From Pinus tabuliformis (lineage: Eukaryota; Streptophyta; Pinopsida; Pinales; Pinaceae), in the NCBI GenBank assembly GCA_031772625.1, contig CM062807.1, positions 1,153,365,007 through 1,153,429,006 on the forward strand: a DNA stretch of 64,000 nt. Direction: 5' to 3'. Below are positions 56,183 through 64,000 of this stretch, piece by piece (the stretch's first letter is position 1; each line of letters starts with the position of its first letter). Position numbers and translations under genes: made by a program. The notes beneath the pieces were generated by a model, which did not search any database, was not told the origin of the DNA, and saw only the letters and a list, made by a program, of their open reading frames with translations.

Positions 56183-56220
56183 ATGTTTTATTTTATTATT
56201 ATGTTTTATAATAATATAAA
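55178..56220. repeat. Duplicated AT-rich segment, unit 2, interrupted by a solo LTR
   Basis: Same blocks as unit 1 in the same order, but split at 55395/55997 by a 601-bp LTR. (TA)n tracts lie at 56018-56068 and 56148-56178. The LTR is absent from unit 1, so it entered after the duplication. Confidence 0.8.
55396..55996 (+). repeat. Solo LTR of the gypsy family at 58-64 kb
   Basis: 601 bp, TGATCCAGGTGG...AAATCTAGATCA. It is homologous along its length, in opposite orientation, to the LTR at 58346-58961. Flanks are GTAAT (55391-55395) and GTGAT (55997-56001), four of five bases alike. Comparison with unit 1 of the duplication gives the empty site. No internal sequence remains, so it is a solo LTR formed by LTR-LTR recombination. 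Confidence 0.85.
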
Positions 56221-56330
56221 TTAATGGTTGGATATAATGTTTGAGTATGTTTGGTACAATGTGGTTACATGCCTCATCTCCTCCATTCCCTTGGAATACT
56301 ATTTCATTATAAGTCCTCAATGGCGGATGC

Positions 56331-56966
56331 ATAAAAGAATGTAGGATTGACGTTGATACATCTCGTATCTAGACCATTTTCCTATGGAATTGGTGAGCAC
56401 CATGTATGGGTACCTAGGTGTCTTGGTAGATGGGAATGTGTCCATAGGATGACTAATAGTTCAATCCTTACATCAAGGTTGATGTTTGGCCCTATAGTAT
56501 AACAGATTCCTAGTCAACCTATACCAGTGTTTGGCCCAAAGGTAAGGCTGGTTCTCAGTTGGTATATTACTCTTAGTCACAGTATTACAAGTGAATAAAG
56601 GAGTATTGTCGTATGATAAATTTAATCCAAACTCTCTCCATAGAATTACATGTTTCATATTCTCTAATTGTTTCTTTGTTAATGACTATTATTTTATAAA
56701 AGAATGTAGGACTGACAATGATATATCTTATATCCACACCATTCTTCTATATGACTAGTGAGCACCATGGTTGGATGCATAGGTGTGTTCGTAGATGGGA
56801 ATGTGTACTCCATAGGATGACCAATAGTTCATTCCTTCCATCAAGGTTGATGTTTGGCCTTGGAGCACAATTGGTTCCTTAGTAATTATACTACGATTTG
56901 GCCCAAATGTATGGTTGGTTCCTAGTTAGTATAGTTACTTAAAGAACAATCTTACAAGTAAATGGT
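56331..56966. repeat. Diverged tandem duplication (about 363-bp period)
   Basis: Units at 56331-56605 and 56693-56966 share AAAAGAATGTAGGA, TGAGCACCATG, AGATGGGAATGTGT and AAGGTTGATGTTTGGCC in order, with many substitutions. Confidence 0.75.
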
Positions 56967-58345
56967 AGGAGAATCATCAGTCTAAAACAACTTTGTACTT
57001 ACATGAAAAATTAAGCCAATTTTTTCTGCAACATTGTTGTTTTACAAATTCCCTAAAAGCAAAGTTCAATAAAATCAATACATTCATATTCCAAATAACG
57101 GGTCACTTTCTTAACTCCCATGATAGGTATGTTAGAATCCCATTGTTATAACTCCATTCTTACCATCTCACTACTACCATATCATATTTTGAACAAAAAA
57201 AATGCTAATCAAATAATTCTAGCATGTTGGCTTGACAAATTTACTAAAATAGAGTTGGGATAGTTTTGTTTTGAGAGACCATATAGGCATGGTTTTAAAA
57301 ACTATTTGTACCTAAAATAGCCCTTGAAATCTATTTTCTAATTATACTTGAATTTCCCAACTTGGATATCAAACAAAAAAATTTGGTCACAACACTCACT
57401 CAATATTAAAATGAAAGTTAGGGCAAAGTTGGGACAATCAATTTTTGGTGCCTAAATGGATAGATATTTCGTAATTATTTCCATGGTGTATTCTCCTATG
57501 AATATAGCTTGCAATTCAATTTGAATTACTTCATTTCAATATCATACGATATAGTTATCCATGAAATATTATTTGTCTTTCCTAAATCTACAATGTTTAA
57601 ACTATGTTTCCTAGTATGTTCACTTGCATATTTGACCCATCAATTCTTATTATTTACCTAGTTATACTAGAGATACAATAAGGGATATACTTTCATCTCA
57701 AATTTGAATCATTTTAATCTATCAACAAACAAAAAGCTACACCTAAAATATTAACTATTGGTCTACGTGGGAATTTTAAAATAACTTCATTATACAGGTC
57801 GTTCCTAAGAATATTTCACATAGCATCTCATGGAATTTTCAAAACCTATTTCTAATAGATATAGCCATATGAATATAATTTATTTTGTCTTTAGAATCAC
57901 TTTAATCGGACATCATATAAAAAAATTACTAGCAAAACATTGACGGTTAGTCTAGTTGGCCAACACTTCTCAGCAAGAAAAAAAATGAATTTCTTTGTTT
58001 GTCTTTCTTTGGATCTATTTTATTAGCACTATTTGTGAAATGTTTTCATATGTATTGCGTGAAGAAATATCGATCACCTTTACTCTTCAAGTATCTCATG
58101 TTTTATTATAGATAAGTGTTAGCTCATGCAGGTCCTTAGAGGAACAAGAAGGTTAATCCATGCATAAAGTGATTTTTGAAGACAACGTTTCACACAAAAG
58201 GGCATAATTTCTACATCTACTAGAGGGATTTTGAGTCATGTCATTCACCGTGATTAGAAGCTCAAAGTCTTAAAAGGTTGCTCCAACGATGTCTCAACTA
58301 AAGAAAACAACACCAAGACTTTTTCTTCAAAGTTACAAATGGCTC
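56967..58345. other. AT-rich intergenic sequence, nothing recognised
   Basis: No open frame of note, no repeat structure and no RNA gene seen on either strand. Confidence 0.5.
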
Positions 58346-58961
58346 TGATCCGAATTTAAACAAGAATGCAACAAATTACAGATATAACCATAAATATAGA
58401 GATGCAGTTGAAACAACACTTCATTTCATTAATATAAAATACTAAAATATGCTTACAAATAGAATGGAAATAAGACTAACTCGGGCGATGGTAGCTTATC
58501 TTTGAGAAGAGATGTGGTGGCTACATGCCTCTGAACTGAGTTCCAATTAGGCTCAAGGGTTTTATTATTATTGAACAATAAAGTAAAACCCAAAACAACC
58601 AAAACCCTAACCCAAGGAGATGTAAAACCAAGAGTTTATGGGCCTAGTTGGGGTTAGGTGGGCAGCCAACTTCCTGGGGTCGTAAGTTGGTCATATTATC
58701 TATGTTTGACGCATATGATATCTCGTTGGAAAGATCTCCCTAAGGACTACAACTACTGATGTGATTTCTATAGAAATCACTATATGCATTTTGCAAAAAA
58801 AGCCTCATTTAGGGCCTCAAAACGGCTTCAGAAGTTCAGGACCCGAAAAATAGTCTAAAATAGTAAATTGTGCTACAATTAAGGAAACTGAAAAAACTGA
58901 AAGAACAATGGTGAGGGTCCAAGTGGAATAGGCGAGTGGCCACCAATATCCAACTGGATCA
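58346..58961 (-). repeat. 3' LTR of the minus-strand gypsy
   Basis: 616 bp, TGATCCAGTTGG...AAATTCGGATCA on the minus strand. The purine tract AAGGGGGGAGGA (58962-58974) precedes it. Confidence 0.85.
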
Positions 58962-58974
58962 GTCCTCCCCCCTT

Positions 58975-59583
58975 ATGAAGCAATGGTCTCCATTGTGTTG
59001 AGTTCCTCTGTGAGATGAGGAAACTTTTGTTAAACTTGGTCCCTGGTGAGCCATTTGCCTTGGTGCAGGAGTTAGCCAGCTTTGACAACTCGATACAGCT
59101 AAATCTTCTACTGGTGAGTGTTCTTGATCTGTGTGTCCATGATCCGATTTGTTGCAGCTTGTTCCATGCTGTTTGGATTTAACTCTGTTGGTGTGAGTTG
59201 TTTTGCAATGTTAGATGTGTCTAGTAATGTTGGAAAAAATCACTGAAGGTGATCCACATTGAACATTGGGTGCAGGCTAAGGAATGGGGGAATACTGAGC
59301 TCAAAATCATTATCTCCCACAGCCTTGGTGATGGTGTATGACCCATATCGAAGCAGGCGAATCTTGCGGTGGGGCCCAATGAGGCGCTCCTTCCGCAAAT
59401 GTAGTCAAACTTTGCCGCCCACCTGGAACCTATGTGGCACCTAATGTTGATCATGTCACTGCATGTACTTAGCATTGGCTTTTTCCAATATGTCATGGAC
59501 CTGTTGGTGGATGTGTTGAATGTGCTCAATGAAGTTACTTGCCTTGTCGGCTTCAGACTGGACATGAGCTGAATATGCCCGAG
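58975..59583 (-). pseudogene. Gypsy integrase C-terminal region, degenerate
   Basis: Readable only by switching frames; includes RAYSAHVQSEADKASNFIEH and, near 59040-59080, LLHQGKWLTRDQV. Several stops. A chromodomain could be hidden in the last part but I see no clear signature. Confidence 0.5.
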
Positions 59584-60549
59584 TCACTGCAAATGGTATG
59601 GCCACATCAATGGGACATAGTGGCTGGAATCCCAAGCGCACCTGAAAAGGGTTGTGGCCAATCGAGCTATGGAGAGCCCAGTTATAGTTGTGTTCGACAT
59701 AGGGGAGGCTCTATTGACGACCTCTATCTGGCCATCAGTTTCGGGATGGAAAGTTGTGGACTTAGTGAGCTTGGTGTCCAGAATTGACCAGAGACTGGAC
59801 CAAAATGTATTGAGGAACCTGTTGTCCCAATCTAAGATGATAGACTGTGGGATCCCAAAGTGTACCCACACTCGTTCAAAGAAGAGTTTGGCAGCGGCTT
59901 CTGTTGTGATATTATTCTTGCAGACCACCATAATGACCATCTTCAAGAATTTGTCAACAACCACAAAAACACGGTCATTGTTATGCTCAGTAGAAGGAAG
60001 GCCCGACATGTAATCCATGGAGATGGATTCCCAAGGTCGACTAGGGGTAGGCAGTGGAGTATATAGGCCTTGCTTCTTGATGGTCATTTTGGCAATGGCA
60101 CAGGCAGTGCAGGATTTGATGTACTTCCTGACATCCTGTCGAAGATTCAACCAATAGAAATACTTCTGCAGTATTGCCACCATTTTCTCGACCCCGAAAT
60201 GTCCAACGGCCCAATTGTAGTGCGCTTCCCAAATCATCTTGGCACACTCACTTGAAGGAACACAAAGGTGTCCCAGGTGGCATAACAGAGCATCCTGAAG
60301 GTGAAAATATGGAACATGTTGACCCTCCAAGGGCATAAGGTATGTGTGGTCGAATCCTGGGTCACTTTTGTAGAGAAGTGGCCAATCAGAAGTCTTGTGC
60401 CCACCAGAGTTGAGCACGGTGGTTAATGCCATGATCGGTGGTCGGTTGAGGCAATCTACAACATTATTGGTGCTGCCCTTCTTGTACTTGATATTCAAAT
60501 GGAATTGTTGCAGGTATGTGGACCACTTCTGATGTTGATCATTCTGCAA
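59584..60549 (-). pseudogene. Gypsy integrase
   Basis: 321 codons. Zinc finger HYNWAVGHFGVEKM ... CTACAIAK, then the catalytic core with SMDYMSGLPS, ILDWDNRFLNTFW and GQIEVVNRA, giving the D, D and E residues. The usual SD-D-RDPRF block is altered to LDWDNRF but keeps the aspartate. A frameshift at the C-terminal end cuts it. Confidence 0.8.
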
Positions 60550-61071
60550 CTTCCCTTGCGTCTGTATGAACTACATGGGTCGGTGCTCTGTGTGGATGAC
60601 CATTTCCTTCCCCAAGTTGTAATGCTTCCATTGTTGGCAGGCCTGCACAATAGAATACATCTCTTTGTCATAAGTGGGATAATTTCGGATTGTGTCTGAA
60701 AGTGTTTCACTGTGATATGCCACTGGATGCCCCTGTTGAGTAAGGACTGCCCCAATAGCATAGTCAAAGGCATCTGTCTCGATCTCAAATGGTTGTTGCA
60801 AGTTGGGTAATGTGAGCACTGGCGCAGAGCAGAGGCGATGTTTCAACTCTCTGAATTCTTTCTGTTGAGATTCAGACCAAAAGAATTTTGCTTTTGCTAC
60901 TCCCTTGGTGACTTGACTTAAGGGCCAAGTGATATGAGAGAACCCCAACACGAACCTGCAGTAGAAGTTGGAAAGACCGAGAAAGTTGCAGAGCTCTGTC
61001 ATAGTGTTTAGGGATGGCCAATCCTGAATGACTTGGATCTTGGCTGGATCCACGTGCACCCCCCTGTTCAT
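60495..61071 (-). pseudogene. Gypsy RNase H
   Basis: It follows the RT after a frameshift near 61072 and shows NFLGLSNFYCRF, then IETDAFDYAIGAVLTQQGHP, TYDKEMYSIVQACQQWKHYN and a HTEHRPM block. In that last block the usual aspartate is Glu. It continues toward integrase after a stop near 60571. Confidence 0.75.
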
Positions 61072-61615
61072 AAATAATGTATCCTAGATACTGAACCTGG
61101 GTCATGCCAAAAGTGAATTTCTCCAAATTGGTGCACAACTTATGTTGCCACAGTGTTTGGAGAACATGTAGGATGTGGTGGAGGTGCTCTTCCCAACTCT
61201 GGCTGAAGATTAGGATGTCATCCAAGTATACCGCTATAAATGAGTTGTTGAATGGCCGCAAGATGTCATTCATCGGCCTCATGAAGGTTGCAGGAGCATT
61301 CGTCAACCCGAAAGGCATAACCAACCATTCGAAAAGGCCCTCCTTGGCTTTGAAGGCAGTCTTCCACACATCGGAGGGTTCGATTGGTACCTGGTGATAG
61401 CCAGACTTCAAGTCGATCTTGCTTAAATATTCCCCCCCATTAAGTTGGTCCAAAAGGTCATTAATCTGTGGGATCGGGCACCTATTCCGGACAGTGATCT
61501 TGTTCAACACCCCATAGTCAATACAGAGTCTCCAAGTCCCGTCCTTCTTATGTACCAACACAATCGAGCTCCCACATGGAGATGCACTTGGCCGGACGTG
61601 ACCTTTCTGTAGCAA
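60872..61615 (-). pseudogene. Gypsy reverse transcriptase
   Basis: KGHVRPSASPCGSSIVLVHK, LCIDYGVLNKIT, KIDLKSGYHQVPI, FGLTNAPATF and the catalytic YLDDILIFSQ are in order, so the core is intact in this frame. The frame degrades after about 61070, where RNase H is found in another frame. Upstream, the stops around 61620 separate it from protease. Confidence 0.85.
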
Positions 61616-61798
61616 CTCCTAAATCTACCTCTTGATTTCATCATTCTCCAGAATGGAGCGCCGATAGATTGGTCCATTGGGCAACGACGCACCTGGGGTC
61701 AGATCGATGGAGTGCTTGACCTGACAGTGCAGAGGCAGCCATGTGGTGGAGCTGAAGATGTCCTCATACTCCTCCACGACCTTGTCCATCTATTGTTG

Positions 61799-62294
61799 TC
61801 ATGCAGAGGGGCCCTGTCTGGAGGTTGTGGCCATCGTCTTCTTCTTTCTCTGAGGGCTTATCATCAGGAAAACAAATTTCCTAGTTTTGGAAATGAGCTT
61901 ACTACATTGTTTTGCAGTAACAAGGGAGATGGCAATAGGCGGTGCTACCTCCGGTATCCTGTATAACTTATTTCCTAAGGTAACAATAACAATGCGAGGC
62001 CTTGACTCATACATAGCATGTCGCTTCCACAAGTATGGTTGGCCTAATAATAAATCACAAACATCAAGGGGATCAACGTCACATAATACCTCATCCATGA
62101 ATGACTTGATGTTGTACGAAAGACGACACTGTTGGCTCACGCAAAGATCCCTTCCTTGGTGAATCCACCTGATGGTTTACGGTTGTGGGTGTGTTGTGGT
62201 CGGTAAGCCTAGCCACTTCACAAACTTTTCTGCAATGAGGTTCTTTTGGCTCTTGCTGTCGACAATGAATTGTAGCGAGGAACCCTTTACCCAC
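61799..62294 (-). pseudogene. Gypsy protease region
   Basis: The minus-strand translation in the proper frame gives LQFIVDSKSQKNLIAEKF, in which D-S-K stands where D-S/T-G is expected. LCDVDPLDVCDLLLGQPYLW follows, the flap and hydrophobic block of the Ty3 protease. A stop lies between the two in this frame. Confidence 0.65.
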
Positions 62295-62479
62295 ATTTGG
62301 GAGCGGAAGAGATGCTCCTCCTCCTCTGGATCTTCGGGTTCCTCCTTTTGGATCTTCGTGGTGACAACAGTGGCGTTGGGCTCTACATCAATAATCTACT
62401 TCCCTTTGTCATTACCCTTGTTGGGTTTTGACTCAGAGTCAGAACATGCATCTAATTCTGAAGCCTTCAACTCGACCAC

Positions 62480-63396
62480 CAATGATTGCTTGGCCCGACA
62501 CTCACTTGTGTTGTGAGTGGAGCTCCTATGGAACTCACACCACTTTCCCGTGTCTGTATTTGGCTTCACAATGTTGTCCTTTTCTTGTGGCTTTGTCGGG
62601 TTGTCCTAGGTCGTCCCGCCTTGGCTTTGTCCTTTGTTTTGCGATTTGGAGGCACCTTTCCCTTTCTTCGGATTCACAGATCCAAAGTGTCGCTTCTTCT
62701 ATTTAAACTTATGCTTGATCTTGACAGCTTATCGGTACGCCATGGCGAGTGAGGAGATGTCCAGGAACTCCATCTCGTCCTGGATGTATCTGTGTAGGCA
62801 GTCACAATACTTGAGTACCAAATGTTTCTCAGAATCCTTGATACCCAACTTCGTGCGAACGGTATGAAAAATATTGGTAAACTCTGACACATCTTGGTCC
62901 CTTCCCTACCGTAGTGTGGTCCACTTTATGCATTTGTCCTCATAGCTCCCGACAAGTACTACTCCTTGATGGCATCCCCGAATAAATTCCAATTGGGAGC
63001 GGCTAAAAACAGTGAGGTCGTACTTTCATCCTTCTGCTCACAGTAGGTTTCCCACCAGTCCTTGACATGCAGAGTGACTTTGAGAAGAGCAAAAGTAATC
63101 TTTTCTCGGTTGGAAAATTCATGAACAGAAAAATATCCTTCTAGCATATTTAACCATTTATCTACGACGTCTGCATCTATTTGGCCCTCAAATATGGGAA
63201 TGTCAAAGTTTACTTGTACCTTAAAAGGTGTGGAGCCTCTAGAGTGGTTGTTGGATGTGGATGCGCCGTCGGTGGGCAACCGTTGAAGGATCTGGGAAAA
63301 ATTATCCATCATCACGTTCCTTTGTTTCTCGAGGGCCTCCTCGAGCAATATTTTGATATGATCTCCTACTCCCTCGTCTTTCTTTTCTTCCCCCAT
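62480..63396 (-). pseudogene. Gypsy gag with a CHHC-type zinc knuckle
   Basis: The likely start is MGEEKKDEGVGDH (63396). The retrotransposon gag core follows: FKVQVNFDIPIFEGQIDADV, VDKWLNMLEGYF and VKDWWETYC. The next part, in other frames after a stop at 62959, includes KLGIKDSEKHLVLKYC and QDEMEFLDISSLAMAYR. The C-terminal knuckle near 62500-62550 reads CEFHRSSTHNTSEC, that is C-X2-H-X4-H-X4-C rather than CCHC. Confidence 0.7.
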
Positions 63397-63514
63397 GGGT
63401 GGCTGTCGGGTTTTGCAAGGCTGATATTGCAAGGGTTCAACCAGATCAAGCCTTAACTCCTTATATCCTAACCTCGTTGGGGACATGCAAAGGAAAAAAC
63501 AAAGAAAGAACATA

Positions 63515-63529
63515 CCGCTTTGATAGCGT
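63515..63529 (-). other. Primer binding site of the minus-strand gypsy
   Basis: ACGCTATCAAAGCGG abuts the 5' LTR end; resembles the Met-type GGTATCAGAGC with changes. Confidence 0.5.
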
Positions 63530-64000
63530 TGATCCGGATTTAAACAGGAATGCAACAAATTATAGATATAACCATAAATATAGATATCCAACATAAATAA
63601 CACTTCATTTCATTAATATCAAATACTGAAATATGCTTACAAACATAATGGAAATAAGACTAGCTCAGGCAATGGTAGTTTATCTGTGAGAAGAGATGTG
63701 GCGACTACATGCCTTTGAACTGAGTTCCAATGAGGCTCAAGGACCTTTTTATTATTGAACAATAAGAAAAAACCCTAAACAACCAAAACCCTAACCCAAG
63801 GAGATGTAACACCAAGGGTTTATGGGCCTTGTTGGGGTTAGTTGGGCAGCCAAATTCCCCGGGTCGTAACTTGGTCATATTATCTCTGTTTGACGCATAT
63901 GATACCTCGTTGGAAAGATCTCTCTAAGGACTACAACTGTTGATATGATTTCCATAGTAATTATTGAATTCATTTTTCCATATAAATGTTGTTAGGGCCT
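63530..64000 (-). repeat. 5' LTR of the minus-strand gypsy (truncated by window edge)
   Basis: Matches 58346-58820 in the same orientation; the window ends inside it. Confidence 0.85.

Larger units (their letters stand above)
58346..64000 (-). mobile_element. Ty3/gypsy element, minus strand, decayed (right end beyond window)
   Basis: The 3' LTR is at 58346-58961 and the 5' LTR begins at 63530 and runs off the window. Between them, on the minus strand, are PBS, gag with zinc knuckle, protease, RT, RNase H and integrase, all with stops and frameshifts. A solo LTR of the same family is at 55396-55996. The single-unit pol order (RT, RNase H, integrase) fits Ty3/gypsy; whether it is a chromovirus I cannot confirm. 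Confidence 0.85.

Noticed and set aside
56003..56332. 109-codon minus-strand frame rich in Ile-Tyr repeats
   Set aside because: It is the translation of (TA)n microsatellite sequence.
1..64000. CRISPR arrays, operons, ribosome binding sites or rRNA
   Set aside because: The window is plant nuclear DNA; no spaced direct repeats, bacterial gene clusters or rRNA signatures are present.

Overview
This is nuclear DNA of a seed plant with a large, repeat-rich genome. Introns, plant-type LTR retrotransposons, an RNase H-bearing L1 LINE and hAT elements are all present. The size of the intron described below suggests a gymnosperm, or another plant with a bloated genome, but I cannot name the species.

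The backbone is one host gene on the minus strand, an RBMX2/Ist3-type RRM splicing factor of the RES complex. Its first coding exon is at 53207-53035 and its second at 1150-1041. The two join in frame across a splice junction, so the 51,884 bp between them is a single giant intron. Later exons lie beyond the left edge. Upstream of the gene (53208-64000) are a LINE-like RT C-terminus, AT-rich duplicated sequence with a solo LTR, and most of a decayed minus-strand Ty3/gypsy element.

The intron is filled by a nested stack of transposons. From left to right it holds: a Copia 5' LTR with a gag fragment (1766-3718); a rearranged minus-strand Copia of the same broad family (3719-8697); and a long plus-strand Copia remnant with telomere-like AAACCCTA motifs, cut into pieces and ending in a 3' LTR at 40542. 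The remnant carries five insertions. First, a hAT element (9524-14767, 8-bp TSD) holds a TR-GAG-like non-autonomous Copia (9723-13901, TSD ATAGG). Second is a gypsy-like LTR remnant (15831-17135). Third is an unclassified TG...CA insertion (17837-27546) that itself contains a degraded L1 LINE (about 20900-27440). Fourth is an 11-kb Tat-like gypsy (28239-39330, TSD CTTGG) with an RNase H domain in front of its RT. Fifth, a tRNA-type SINE sits in the gag of that gypsy.

Further right are tandem duplications of 523 and 178 bp, a second hAT element (43485-44760, 8-bp TSD) and a young Copia (44923-51000, TSD CCAAG). Its 158-bp LTRs differ at 2 positions. The leader of this Copia carries, in antisense, two exons and an intron of a SEP2-like (LHC-related, stress-enhanced) host gene. 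Next to it is a partly duplicated pseudogene of the Golgi protein TVP23/ECHIDNA, followed by a 234-bp foldback.

Nearly all transposon ORFs carry stops or frameshifts. The young Copia is the exception, with one frameshift. The only evidently functional protein-coding sequence is the two RBMX2 exons.
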